Shown here: positions 33,692 through 46,230 of the stretch, piece after piece
Layout of the letters: each line of letters starts with the position of its first letter
Position numbering within the stretch: position 1 is the first letter of the stretch
DNA from: Isoetes taiwanensis
Taxonomy: Eukaryota > Streptophyta > Lycopodiopsida > Isoetales > Isoetaceae
Assembly (NCBI GenBank): GCA_021234155.1
Contig: JAJEKV010000036.1
Location: 9,377,426-9,441,425 of the forward strand
Length of the DNA: 64,000 bases
Direction of reading: 5' to 3'
Notes under the pieces: generated by a model
What the model was told of the DNA's origin: nothing
Seen by the model: the letters and a program-made list of their open reading frames with translations, nothing else
Database searches by the model: none
Program-made: the position numbers and the translations under genes

Positions 33692-34770
33692 TTCACCAGC
33701 ATTGTTCTGCTTATCTGGCGTGCTAAAAGCGACTTTCTTCTCCTGGCGACCGTAAGAGTTCTGCTGAGAGGGCCCCGGACTTGGAGAGCGGGGTTTGTAA
33801 GGTGTGGACGGCCGTGGCTGCGAGTAAGGAGCAGGACGCGGATACTGATTCCTTGGTATGTCCTCCTCGAGGCTCAATGCTTTAGCCTCGGCTTCTGCAA
33901 CTGATTTCGGGTCGATGGCCTTAACCATCCGTTTGATCGATGGTGCCAAACCCTCAATATAGCCCTCCACCGCCCTTTTCTCATTCATACCGGTACATAC
34001 GGTCCTCGGTAGCATAAACTCATCCGTGTAAGCTCATGCGGACATACTCTTACTGCTCCAACTTTGTAGAAAGTGCGGATCTGTTGGCATTTATGTGCCC
34101 GCGAGGCACATAATGCGATTTGAAGGCCTTGGCAAACTTTCTGAAGTTGCATCTACTCCTGTCCGGATGTTTGGCTCGGCATAGCCCTTCCACCAAATAC
34201 GGGCAGCTCGGTAAGGTTTGTGGTGGCAACCTTTCTGTATCCTTCTCTGTCATGCCATAGGACCCCGAACTCCTTCATTTAGTCCGGCCGGGGATTCGGC
34301 ATTCAAGCGCCTCTAGATTTCCCATCAAAGCGGGCCAATTTCCTATTCTTCCATATACTAGTTATGGTCAGTATCAAGCGTCTTGCGGTACTCCTTATCT
34401 CGGCTTTGCATGGCCACGGATGATCGCGGATGATTCGGATGACACCTGAAGTGGCGGACTTTGAGGAGGTGGCCTTTGTCTCTAGAGGAGCTCCGTCGGC
34501 GTTTAGAGTGGGACCTCTTTCGCCGCGCATGCAGGACTGGTTCGTGGTGGGGGCGGCCGTGCCGGTGGACTAAGCGACAGGGAGGTAACTCCGGTGCATC
34601 TGTTGTACATCTTTGTGGTGGGTTAGCATGCAAGGCGTAGGCACGTAATTAAGCCTAACTGTCTTTTCATCGGCATCAATTCTTGTTGGTGTTAACCGAC
34701 CCGGCGTTTGAGGGTGTCTGCGCCAGGCGGCATTGCGTGCACGTCTATATTAACCATCACGATGATATAA
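33692..34770 (-). pseudogene. Gag of gypsy copy 2, heavily frameshifted
   Basis: Parallels 22375-23440: the Pro/Ser/Arg tail with EEDIPRNQYPRPAPYSQ is well kept, and the capsid block is recognisable (TSIWKNRKLARFDGKSRG) but broken by many small indels. Everything 3' of gag is deleted. Confidence 0.85.
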
Positions 34771-34931
34771 GAAAAAGAATGCGATAACATTAAGTGTTAT
34801 AACAAAGTCATTTTGGGTAGTATCGAGAAACACAAAGTGAACCACGAAAAAGGGCGGAAGATTCAAATTACAAAGCGAAATGATCGGTTACATCAAAGAA
34901 GTTCATACGAACCACGGTTATAAACTTATAG

Positions 34932-35475
34932 TTATATAATACATAAAGAGGCTGATCTGGGCCATTTCCTAGCCATAGTGAAGCATAGGAACACACAAAA
35001 CTGAAAATTGCGGCTTAAGGGTTTGCGTGGGGATACATGACGGCATAAGCGCACACTCTCACGCCGCGACTCGGCGAGCTTGTAACGTGCCCAAGCACGG
35101 ATAATAACGGGTTGATAATCCCAAGTGGGGCTAATAATCAGAAGGTTGAAGAGCCTTCGCAGTGCGTAGAAGATTTGCCAGAGATGATCATTAGCATCCT
35201 CAAAAGCTTGATGTGGGGTCATATTCCAATAATCCCAAGTACGGGAAAGAGTCCATTTCAGATCATCGTAAGCACGTTCTCGAAGAAGAGTAACTACTTC
35301 CATGCCCTTGTCAGGATCATAAGGTTGTTCCGGCACCCTAAGCTCCGCTATCTCATCGTCAACTTCCCGTTCAGGATACTCGTTGCATCGTTCCCCATAG
35401 TCCTGTTCAGGAGGTCCCTGTTCATCTCTCCTTATCTGGGATATTATCCTATCTTCGTACTCCGCGAGTGTTTCT
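34932..35475 (-). CDS. ORF C, copy 2
   Basis: Same as 23631-24139 from the splice-acceptor-like TCTTGCAG through LKWTLSRTWDYWN to LIISPTWDYQPVII. The C-terminal end differs after WARYKL through indels. Conservation in both copies argues that it is a stable part of the element. Confidence 0.5.
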
Positions 35476-35734
35476 TCTGCAAGACGACAGGAATAATTAT
35501 ATATACATTGAACAATTTCCTTCTACTCCAACTTTAAGGAAGATAATTAATCATTAAAAGGAGAAGACAATTCAATGGTTTTCAACAGTGCAAGGAACGT
35601 AAGAAGTTATCCTGAATATATATAAAATTGAAACAGTACATAGATTTTAGTGTTGGCCCACTAGAGGTAATGCCAATCAAGATTAATAAAATTTCATACG
35701 ATGACCCAATGAAACCTAAAACTAAGAGGTCGAT

Positions 35735-36660
35735 CCTTCAACATCTTGTGCTTGAGTATTAAATCGGGGCTCACAGTCGATCTTTGTAGGAGTAGCACGC
35801 TAGGATTAACCCGATGAGGCAGGTGATGAAGCTATCTCTGAGGAACATTTGTAGCCAATGGCGCCCGAACCAGCGGACTCATGTTCATCCAAGAACCAAT
35901 CTCATGGTCAAACACTGCAATGGCAAGATCACGGTTCACTAGGATGATCTGCTCAAGGTTAGGAGCTAACTTCTTGTGGCCGGCTGTGGTGGAAAGTGCC
36001 CTTAATGCCCATACAGCCGCCTCTGCTTCAGGGGCAATTGCCTTAGCAAAGAAGAGAACACATGCGCTTGTAAAAGCCGGCCGGGGAAGAATCGAGTAAT
36101 ATGGCATTTCAACCCCTGAACCATGGGATGGGTTGAAGAGGCCAACTTCGGACTCAAGTTCCGGGCAGCTCCTCCTCCATGGCAAAATCCTTCTCCTCCT
36201 GAGCATACTGACTCTCATCACATAAATCCTCCATGGTCGGGTCGTCCTCCAGCTTGACGACGACGTCGTTGATGTTGGGCACATGTGGCCCCGTAGCCTG
36301 GAAAGCCGATTCAGGAACTGAAGATGGGGTACCCTGAATCATTAACTGGCGCAAAGACAAGAGTGTGCTGATAGGCTCAACATCAAGAGGTTGATAGTTG
36401 AGCAGTTGATGTATCTCTGGCGCATAATTGGGGCGAGAGTAATCAATGAAATCATGCTGACCCTGACAATATTCGGCCAGCTCATAGAGAAGGTGAGCGG
36501 TTCTCTGCTTACCCTTATTGGCGATATGCTGATACGCCCATTGAATGTCGCTCAGCAGCAAGTAATCCTGATCCCTAACCTTGATGGTAGCAAGCGAACT
36601 CAATCCCACAAGTGCTTGGCCCTTACTACGAGGTAAAGGCCTCTCTTTAGCTAACTCCTT
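35735..36660 (-). pseudogene. ORF B, copy 2, C-terminal portion
   Basis: Minus strand equivalent of 24385-25320, from ELAKERPLPRSKGQALVGLS through HVPNINDVVVKLEDD to the C-terminus, with several frameshifts in the last third. At 36660 it is cut by the CACTA-like element; the N-terminal portion continues at 46262. Confidence 0.88.
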
Positions 36661-36829
36661 CACACTCACCCCGGTTTTTGGTCCACTGTTGAAAACATCA
36701 GTTTTGGTAGGTCTACATGTCCTGTTTTCAAAGAATCCTACATGTGGATTTGTGAAGGTATGGTTTTGTTCGATAATGGTGTTCTTTTTTCAGTGGACTA
36801 AAACATCCACTGTTGTTTTGTAGTTTCTT

Positions 36830-37330
36830 CTATTGTGACATGTCATTTTATAATACAATCCACTGTAGGAAAGAGTACTTGAATTTCTACATGTCTAATA
36901 ATTCTATTGTCACATGTCTTTATAGATGTAGGAAAGAATATTTGATTCTCTACATGTCCTATACTTCCATTCACATGTCTTTATAGTAGTAGGGCCAGTA
37001 CTTTATTTGCTAAGGCATTGTAGGAAAGAATACATGAATTACGACATGTGTAATACTTCTATTGTCACATGTCTTTATAGAAGTCGGGAAAAGAATACTT
37101 GATTCTCTACATGTCATATGCTTCCATGTCACATGTCTTTATAGTAGTAGACAGTAGTACTTTATTTGCTAAGGCATTGTAGGAAAGAATACATGAATTA
37201 CGACATGTGTAATACTTCTATTCTCACATGTCTTTATAGAAGTAGGAAAAGAGTACTTGATTCTCTACATGTCCTATCCTTCCATATCACGGGTCTTTAT
37301 AGTGGTAGGACAGAGTAGTTGATTTGCTAC
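36830..37330. repeat. Left subterminal repeats of the CACTA-like element
   Basis: CACATGTCTTTATAG and TACATGTCC recur every 60-80 bp; a larger unit (TAAGGCATTGTAGGAAAGAATACATG) repeats at 37011 and 37170 (159-bp period). ACATGTC also appears near the right end (about 45720-45810). Subterminal arrays are transposase-binding regions in CACTA elements. Confidence 0.7.
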
Positions 37331-37436
37331 ATGTGATGCGTGCGATCACATGTTCTTATACTAGTATTCCATGTAACACAAGTTACTTCAACTACTTCAA
37401 TTACTTAACACCTATTTTTTTTGCATAACGTGGGCA

Positions 37437-39030
37437 CCAACATGCCAAGGTGGCTCTAACATGCCACCTAGGCTCAAACATGCCAAGGTGGCTCCAACAT
37501 GCCACCTAGGCTCCAACATGACAAAATGGCTCAAACATGCCACCCTAGGCTCCAACGTGCTCAAACATGCCATGCAGGGCTCCAACATGCCACCTATGCT
37601 CCAACTTGCCAAGGTGGCTCAAATATGCCACGTGGGCTCCAACATGCCACCCAGGCTCCAACATTCCTAGGTGGCTCAAACATGCCACATAGGCTCAAAC
37701 ATGCCATCTGCCGGGCTCACTTAGGCTCCAACATGCCAAGGTGGCTCCAACATGCCACCTAGGCTCAAACATGCCAAGGTGGCTCAAACATGCCACCTAG
37801 GCTCCCAACATGCCACCTAGGCTCAAACATGCCAGTGGCTCAAACATGCCAAGGTGGGCTCAAACATGCCACCTAGGCTCCAACATGCCACCTAGGCTCA
37901 AACATGCCAAGGTGGCTCAAACATGCCACGTGGGCTCCACCATGCCACCTAGCCTCCAACATGCCAAGGTGGCTCACAACATGCCACCTAGGCTTAAATA
38001 TGCCAAGTTGGCTCAAACATGCCACCTAGGCTCCAACATGCCACCGTGGCTCTAACATGCCACCTAGGCTCAAACATGCCACGTGGGCTCCAACATGCCA
38101 CGTGCCAAGGTGGCTCCAACATGCCACCTAGGCTCCAACATGCTCAAACATGCCACGCCGGGGCTCTAACATGCCACCTATGCTCCAACTTGCCAAGGTG
38201 GCTCAAATATGCCACGTGGGCTCCAACATGCCAAGGTGGCTCAATCATGCCACACAGGCTCCAACATGCCACCTAGGCTCTAACATGGCAAGGTGGCTCA
38301 AACATGCCACGTGGTCTCCAACATGCCACCTAGGCTCCAACATGCCAAGGTGGCTCCAACATGCCAAGGTGGCTCAAACATGCCACCTAGGCTCCAACGT
38401 GCTCAAACATGCCAAGGTGGCTCAAACATGCCACGTGGGCTCCAACATGCCAAGGTGGCTCAAACATGCCACCTAGGCTCAAACATGCCAAGGTGGTTCC
38501 AACATGCCAAGGTGGCTCCAACATGCCACCTAGGCTCAAACATGCCAAGGTGGCTCAAACATGCCACCTAAGGCCTGCAATATGACAAAATGGCTCAAAC
38601 ATGCCACCTAGGCTCCAACGCGTGCTCAAACATGCCACGGGCTCCAACATACCACCTATGCTCCAACTTGCCAAGGTGGCTCAAATATGCCACGTGGGCT
38701 CCAATATGCCACCTAGGCTCCAACATTCCTAGGTGGCTCAAACATGCCATCTAGGCTCCAACATGCCACCCAGGCTCAAACATGCCAGGTGGCTCAAACA
38801 TGCCAAGGTGGGCTCAAACATGCCACCTAGGCTCCAACATGCCAAGGTGGCTCAAACATGCCACGTGGACTCCATAATGCCACGTGGGCTCCAACATGCC
38901 AAGGTGGCTCAAACATGCCACCTAGGCTCAAACATGCCAAGGTGGCTCCAACATGCCATCAGGGGCTCCAACATGCCAAGGTGGCTCGGGCATGCCACCT
39001 AGTCTCAAGCATGCCACCTAGGCACCCCAA
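37437..39030. repeat. 19-bp minisatellite array, left block
   Basis: About 84 monomers of the form CATGCCAxxxxGGCTCmAA. Three main cores alternate: CCACCTAGG, CCAAGGTGG and CCACGTGGG. The open frames here (MPPRLQHAKVAQTCHLG and similar) are repeat artefacts, since 19 bp shifts the frame at every unit. Confidence 0.95.
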
Positions 39031-39165
39031 GTGGTGACATGGCATGCCAAGTAAGCAAGGTCAAGTTTTGACTAGGCCAAAAACCAAAGATGTCCATCTT
39101 TGGTCTTTTCGATGGGTGATGTTGGCAAATTTTAGGTGACATGGCTAGATGATGGTGACATGGAC
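39020..39165 (-). repeat. Inverted module flanking the minisatellite, copy 1
   Basis: Reverse complement of 41070-41215: GTGACATGGCATGCCAAG...CAAGGTCAAGTTTTGACTAGGCCA...GATGTCCATCTTTGG. A third, plus-strand, copy lies at 43005-43145. The module sits where the array meets non-repeat DNA. Confidence 0.8.
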
Positions 39166-39251
39166 CTTGGATGTCTTTGCAAACACCGGGGCGAGGCACC
39201 TCGGCCCCCCTTTCTTGTGAAGGGGAGTCTCCGAAGGTATATATCTTTGGC

Positions 39252-39615
39252 GCATTTTCTCTCTTGCGTATCTTGGCGTCATCTTGCACATCCCGCCAAG
39301 ATTTCACCTTTTTTCGACCCCGGATTTTTATCCGTGTTTTTCTTTGTGTTTATGCTCCAGAAATTCATAATTAATGCATGGGGAGGGAAAAATCCTGGTT
39401 TTCAGCCAGCTGGCTTGCCAAGTGGCAGCGGCGTCTGAGGAAAATCCCGGTATTTTTTCGGGCGAGCTTTAGACCCTCGATTTTTGATTGGGATGGCCCC
39501 CCCGCTGGCCACGGCGGGGTTTAGACCACGTTTTCGATTTTGGGGCATGGAGGAGGCCCCGGATTGGCGATCCGACCTCTCCACATCGTCTGAACGCCCG
39601 AAATTACCCTAGAGG
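39252..39615. repeat. About 360-bp direct repeat, copy 1 (second copy 40085-40445)
   Basis: Both copies run from CATTTTCTCTTGCGT through TTCAGCCAGCTGGCTTGCC, GACCCTCGATTTTTGATTGG and GGGGCATGGAGGAGGCCCCG to GAAATTACCCTAG. Period about 833 bp. Between them (39616-40084) is GC-rich DNA with no gene that I recognise. Confidence 0.8.
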
Positions 39616-40084
39616 ACAAGTTTCACTACCAGTTTTCCCAGGGGATCAATCACTTACCCCCCACTAGGAGGTATTCAGCATCCACCTCCATGCCAATTGA
39701 CTACAAGTGTGTAGTAAACGACCTACTTTGGCGTTTCTTGGAGAGGGGGTGGTCTTCGCCCACCTAAACTTGGTCTCCTAGGTAATGGGGATGTTCGGGT
39801 CCATTGGCGAGCCGGTTCCTCGATTCGGTGGGGGTCCAGCCCGTCCTCAGCCCCCAGCTTGGACTAGCCTGCGAGAACAAGATACTTGGGGTCACCCTGA
39901 GGCCCTGGTAGAAGATCGAAGTGAGAATAGCAGCACTAGGACTGCTAGGTGGTATACATGTGACCACGGAGAAGCAAGGCTAGCTCCAGCACCCGATGGG
40001 GCGTTACCGACCCGGTGGCCTCCGGAAGGGGGTTGGCTCGGAAGCTCGTCTCATGCCTCTGCTTGTGCTTCTATTGCCAGTGCA

Positions 40085-40445
40085 TTTTCTCTTGCGTGTG
40101 CAGCGTCATGCTGCACATCCTGCCAAGATTTCACCTTTTTTTTGAGACCCGATTTTTATCACATGCTTTTCTTTGTGTTTATGATCCGGGAAATTCATGA
40201 TTAATGCATGGGGGGAAAAATCATGGTTTTCAGCCAGCTGGCTTGCCAAGTGGCCCCGAGCGAGATAGGAAAATCCCGGTATTTCCGGGTGAGCTTTAGA
40301 CCCTCGATTTTTGATTGGGATGGCCACCGTTGGCCCCGGCGGGGGTTTAGACCACGTTTTTTGATTTTGGGGCATGGAGGAGGCCCCGGTTGGCGATCCG
40401 ACCTCTCCATGTCATCTGGAATGCCGAAATTACCCTAGGGGACAA
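40085..40445. repeat. About 360-bp direct repeat, copy 2
   Basis: Partner of 39252-39615, with indels mainly in GC-rich parts. Confidence 0.8.
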
Positions 40446-40483
40446 GTTCCACGGCCCTCTTGATCGAGAGGAGCATCCCGAAT

Positions 40484-40983
40484 GTAAATCCTACCAAACC
40501 CTAGGGTTTGGTAGGGTTACATCTCGGCGTCAAGGCGGAGACTAACACACATCCCAAAACTTTGCATGGAGTTCTCTGTGTATGCTCAGGGGACCATGCC
40601 CGATGGGGTCAAATCCCCTGCGCAACATGCTTTTCGAACTCCCCTTCACCGGAAAGGGGCTTGTGAAGGGGAGTCTCCGAAAGGTATCTTTGCCAGGAAA
40701 TTTGGCTGGCTCTGTCTCCCGTGCCATGAGGGTAATCCGCGGGTATTCCACGTCCGATCCTGGGCCCTCGGGTCATCCTGACATCCCGAATGTAAACCCT
40801 ATCAAACCCTAGGGTTTGCTAGGGTTTACATCTCGAGCGTCAAGGCGGAGACTCACACATCCAGAAACTTTGCATGGAGTTCTCGTGTATGCTCACGGGG
40901 ACCATGCCCTGAGATGGGGTCGAATCCCCCAAGCAAACATGCTTTTCCAGAACTCCCCTCACTTTGGAAAGGGGCTTGTGAGT
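40484..40983. repeat. Pair of about 200-bp direct repeats headed by a telomere-like palindrome
   Basis: Units at 40484-40676 and 40792-40983 (308-bp period). Each begins with a near-perfect palindrome around AAACCCTAGGGTTT (40484-40520 and 40792-40829), then CATCTCG.GCGTCAAGGCGGAGACT and a shared ~140-bp tail ending GGAAAGGGGCTTGTGA. Confidence 0.8.
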
Positions 40984-41069
40984 TCTCCAAGATCCTTCTA
41001 TTCTATCCCTTGCCAAACTCCTCTACAAAAATTTCAAAGGTTATCATATTTCTTGCATAAAGTCCTAGT

Positions 41070-41215
41070 CACGTCACCACCATCTAGCCATGTCACCCAA
41101 AATTTGCCAACATCACCCAATGAAAAGACCAAATATGGACATCTTTTCATTTTTGGCCTAGTCAAAACTTGGCCTTGCTTACTTGACATGCCATGTCACC
41201 ACTTGGAGTGCCTAG
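41070..41215 (+). repeat. Inverted module, copy 2
   Basis: Partner of 39020-39165 and near-identical in order to 43005-43145. It leads straight into the second minisatellite block. Confidence 0.8.
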
Positions 41216-42570
41216 GCTGCAACATGCCACCTAGGCTCTAACATGCCAAGGTGGCTCAAACATGCCACGTGGTCTCCAACATGCCACCTAGCTCCAACAT
41301 GCCAAGGCGGCTCCAACATGCCAAGGTGGCTTAAACATGCCACCTAGGCTCCAACGTGCTCAAAAATGCCAAGGTGGCTCAAACATGCCACGTGGGCTCC
41401 AACATGCCACATAGGCTCCAACATGCCATGTGCGCTCCAACATGCCATGTGCGTGGCATGTTAGAGCCACCTTGGCATGTTTGAGCCTAGGTGGCATGTT
41501 GGAGCCCACTTGGCATGTTTGAGCCCACCTTGGCATGTTTGAGCCTAGGTGGCATGTTAGAGCCACAGTGGCATGTTGGAGCCTAGGTGGCATGTTTAAG
41601 CCAACTTGGCATATTTAAGCCTAGGTGGCATGTTGGAGCCACCTTGGCATGCATGTTGGAACCTAAGTGAGCCTGCATGGCATGTTTGAGCCTAGGTGGC
41701 ATGTTTGAGCCACCTAGGAATGTTGGAGCCTAGGTGGCATGTTGGAGCCCACGTGGCATATTTGAGCCACCTTGGCAAGTTGGAGCATAGATGGCATGTT
41801 GGAGCCCGCGTGGCATGTTTGAGCACGTTGGAGCCTAGGTGGCATGTTTAAGCCATTTTGTCATGTTGGAGCCTAGGTGGCATGTTGGAGCCACCTTGGC
41901 ATGTTTGAGCCTAGGTGGCATGTTAGAGCCACCTTGGCATGTTGGAGCCCACGTGGCATGTTGGAGCCCACGTGCCATGTGTGCCAACATGCCAAGGTGC
42001 CTCAAATATGCCATGTGGGCCAACATGCCAAGGTGCCTCAAATATGCCAAGGTGCCAACATGCCAAGGTGCCTCAAATATGCCAAGCTGCCAACATGCCA
42101 AGGTGCCTCAAATATGCCATGTGGGCTCCAACATGCCAAGGTGGCTCAAACATTCATGCGGCTCCAACATGCCACCTAGGCTCAAACATGCCAAGGTGGC
42201 TCACAACATTCCACCTAGGCTACAACATGCCACCTAGGCTCAAACATGCCACCTAGGCTCAAACATGCCAAGGTGGCTCAAACATGCCATGTGGGCTCCA
42301 ACATGCCACCTAGGCTTCAACATGCCAAGATGGCTCAAACATGCCACCTAGACTCCAACATGCCAAGATGGCTCAAACATGCCACCTAGACTCCAACATG
42401 CCAAGATGGCTCAAACATGCCACCTAGGCTCCAACATGCCACCTAGATTCCAACATGCCATTTAGCCACCCTGGCATGTTTGAGCCACCTTGGCATGTTG
42501 GAGCCTAGGTGGCACGTTTGAGCCACCTTGGCATGTTTGAGCCACCCTGGCATGTTTGAGCCTAGGTGGA
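41216..42570. repeat. 19-bp minisatellite array, right block with orientation flips
   Basis: About 70 monomers. Orientation is plus to about 41453, minus to about 41975, plus to about 42455, then minus again to about 42570. Around 41985-42120 a shortened unit (GCCAACATGCCAAGGTGCCTCAAATAT) appears. Confidence 0.92.
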
Positions 42571-43004
42571 GCAACAACTCCTGGGCTCACATCCGCGAGA
42601 ATTTGGTATGCATTGACGTTGTACAATTTGGTAGTTGAAAACCACTGGATTGGTTTTTTGGTACCCATTGACATGATGGGGTCAAAACATGCCACAAGTC
42701 TTTTCCATACGAAGCAACTAGTCAAACCCTTGACATAATGCCTTGGGGGATTACTCCGTGACTAAGAAGGCAAGGGAAGACAATAACATACCACACAAAC
42801 ATAACTATACCCTATCGGGGGACTTATATCACCAACATACGAATACCTATTGAGAGTTACCACCACAAGTTGACATTAAGCACGAAGGCCCCTTTTGGTA
42901 ACAAAAAACTTATTTAAGTTCTTAAAGTTCCCTCTATCCCTTACCAAATTCCTCTACCGAGAACTCTGAAGGTAGTTGTATTTCTTGATTTATCAATTTC
43001 TTGC

Positions 43005-43145
43005 AAAAAAAATCCTAGTCATCATGTCTATGTCATCCAATGAAAAATCAAAGATGTACATCTTTTATCATTTTTGGCCTAGTCAGAACTTCACCTTGTT
43101 GACTTGGCATGCCATGTCACTAGTCACATGTGGCATGTTATGATA
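43005..43145 (+). repeat. Inverted module, copy 3 (diverged)
   Basis: CCTAGTCATCATGTC...TTTTTGGCCTAGTCAGAACTT...GACTTGGCATGCCATGTCAC matches 41070-41215 with several changes. The preceding 42935-43004 also matches 40990-41069 (CTATCCCTT.CCAAA.TCCTCTAC). Confidence 0.7.
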
Positions 43146-46100
43146 ACAAAGAATTTTATACACTTTTGGTAGTAAATGACTAGGTTAATCTTTGTACAAA
43201 GGGGTTTTCTAGGTCAAAAAATAGGAAATTGGACAATTTAGCCAAGCAGATCAAAAGGAGATGACAAAGTAATGGCAGAAATGGGAAAATGGAGTAAAAA
43301 ACCATCAATCATCAATGAATATAATCGAGAACTCAATTAAGGTTTGGTCACGCGTGAAAAAGAAAAAATGATAGTTTTATGCAACGCATGATAAAGCTGC
43401 ATTATATAGAACGGTCGAGAAGAACGACCCAAAATATGTTATGCAATCTTTCATTTCAGCCCTCCTTGGAACGATGTTCGCCTATACTCTAGTCAATCTT
43501 AGGGTATCAAGGTTCAGAAGCCACCAACTTAGATGGTTGGAGCCTTCATATCCCTTTGCCATAGGTTTAAGCCGAAATTTAAGATAAAAGTTGGCTTCAG
43601 ATAGATAATAATGTTACAGTAACAAGGCTTGAGTGCCTACATCAACTCAACTGGAAACCATTGACATGGGCATTGCCATGTCAAAGCTATTTTGATTGAA
43701 AGAGAGAAACAATTAAACCATATGCCGAGGAATAAAACATATGTCGAGGAAAAAAATAGTGGTCATTCTGGTGTGGGAAAACAATATAACATCCAACGGC
43801 TAGGATTAATAAGATGAATGGCCAAGATGGCGATCCTCGCCCTTTGTTCTTATTGGCTCTAGAATTGACGGCCGAGATTAACGGGCAGATCATGATCCCA
43901 TTCTTCCCGCCTTGCCGACTTGCCGCATTTGCCATGGCGCCCCTTGCCCTTCTTCCCGTTCTTCGCTCCTTGCTGACTTGCCGCCTTTGCCATGGCATGC
44001 TCAATCCCAGATGGGCGAGCACAAGGGTCTGTAACAGCCTTTGCTATGGCATGCTGAATCCCAGATGTCACATTGGTGGCTCTGTAACGACTCTCGATTT
44101 TTACCATCATGGACTAGATGTTTCTAGTTAGGACGAGGTCGCATTGGTGGCTCTGTAGCAGCTCTCAGATTTCCGCCATCAGGGACTTTAGAGGCAACGT
44201 TGAAGTAAACTATGGGATTTCTGGCGATGGCAAGACAAAAACAGCTTATGCTTACCATACATAAGGATATTTTGGAATCTGCGCAGTGCTTCTGTTGGAC
44301 AAAACTTCGGATTTTGCTCATTTCTCTGTGGCATCCAAGGACTGGTATGAATGAATCCATTCAAATGCCTTTTGGAAAAGGAAACCTGCATGCAATTATG
44401 AGATACTCTATTGTTTCAATAAATCCTTGGAAGTTTCGCAGTTCCCTATGACAAGGTAAAACGTTGGGTTTTTTTTTTCGCAGTTTCGCAGATGACAAGG
44501 TAAACATTGGGGTTTTTTTTAAGCATATGAGCTTTGGGTCTTTGATTATTGTGTCGTGTAGCAAGATCTGATCCATTTTGTGATGGATTTGCGAGCAATG
44601 GTCGCCTTTGCGACTTGTGCGCCTTTGCTATGAGGCTTAAATCATCGGGTAACCAACATTTACTCTCGCTGACTCTTTGGAATGATGCATCTCCAGCCTT
44701 GCATGGCCAAGAACAGCATACATCTCTTTTCCATTTTGGCTCTTTGCAATGATGGAGTTACAGATTAAAGGCTATCTAAAACAGATAAGGTATCTCTTTA
44801 CCCTTTTTTTTTTTCAGCCCTTCCCCGAACATGAATCATTCTTATCTTTTTCCTTTTTTCCTCGGATCTCTTAAGGACTATAGCGGTTGCTAGCATTTAA
44901 GCTACACTCGATCTACACATACTCTGTTTTAGCCCGGATCACCCGCCAACTAGGGTAAATGGGAATTTCATTGGCTTAATAGAACAGATTTAATAGAACA
45001 TTCTATTTTGATGCAAAATATTGAAAAGTCAGACAAGACTCCCATGTCTAGAGATCTTTGCATTATCATAATCTACCATAACATTCTCGCAAGGTAGTAA
45101 ATCCCGTTCAAGCTATTAAACATTGTGAAGTTGCACCATAAAAGAATGTTTCCGCTAGTTTCACAATGTAATCTCCAAGCTATTACGTAAATAATAGAAC
45201 ACATAAAAACAAATTGTACCTTTTAATGCACATTCATTTAGTTGTACAACCGAAAATACAATTATGAAATGTCTTAAGTAGTTTGCTTAAGATTAGAAAC
45301 TTAAAAATTAGATTTGGTTGCAAAAAAAAAAAAAACATTATGTCTAAAATGGAATTGTTTGGGTTCAATTCCCAAAAGGCTTTATTAGATATGCATATAA
45401 TTTGTGGTTATTTTTATTTTATTAAAATATTATTTTATTTAAAACTACGTGTTGTTTTGTAGACTGAAAGAGGCTATGGGTGATTTTTTATTTTCTTGGC
45501 AAAAACAACACGTGTTGTTTTGTAAACTATAAGAGGCCATGGGTGGTTTTTTATTTTCTTGGCAAAAACAACACGAACTAAAAAGAGGCCATGGGTGGCT
45601 TTTTATTTTCTTGGCAAAAACAACACTTGAATGTGTGCATTATTGAGAAAAACAACATTTGAAACATCACTTCTTTGCATCTCTATGTGTTGATATCTAT
45701 GTGTTTATTTAAAAAGTAGGACACATGTCCATATTTCATTAGCTACAAGGCATATTGGAAACAACACCTCGTTTTTCTATGTGTTATAATAATGCTTTTT
45801 TACATGTCCTTATTTTAAAAAATCAATATTTAATAGCATAAAAAACAATAGCAAGATTTTAATAACATATGTGGTATTTTGCTAAATAACATGTACCTAT
45901 TTATAAAAAACAATCTTACTTTCATGTTGTAATTTTGTTTTTCACGTGTAATAATATCGAAACCTACGCATGTAATTCTGAAGATAAACAAGGCATGGCT
46001 CCGCTAAAAACAACAGTGAAGGAAAAAAATACACGTTGACAAAAAATCACAAAAACTATGTCAATTTTTTCTATGCGTGGATTTTTCTGCCAAAAGACCA

Positions 46101-46230
46101 CCGTGGGATTTTTTTGCCAAAAAAAACCACTGTCCCTTTGTGCAAATCCGGATAAACAGGCCACGTGGTCTTTTGGGGCCATTTTGGTGTTGTTTTTGAC
46201 ATAAAACAACACTTCCGTACAACTAAAAAA
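43146..46230. other. Right interior and subterminal part of the CACTA-like element, no gene recognised
   Basis: AT-rich. Small duplications: about 70 bp at 44071/44140 (CATTGGTGGCTCTGTA), GCCATGGC-rich units at 43900-44050, and AAGAGGCCATGGGTGG...AAAACAACAC three times at 45465-45630. The last set and ACATGTC motifs are right subterminal repeats. Short open frames here resemble nothing known. Confidence 0.5.

Noticed and set aside
37461-39002. Proteins rich in MPPRLQHAKVAQTC repeats
   Set aside because: Frames run through the minisatellite by chance; 19-bp units change frame at every repeat and all frames give similar peptides.
37437-42570. CRISPR-like array
   Set aside because: Units of 19 bp follow one another without unique spacers, vary internally and flip strand; the genome is eukaryotic.
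43687-44131. Candidate gene near GCCATGGC repeats
   Set aside because: The frames on both strands derive from short internal duplications and match nothing known.
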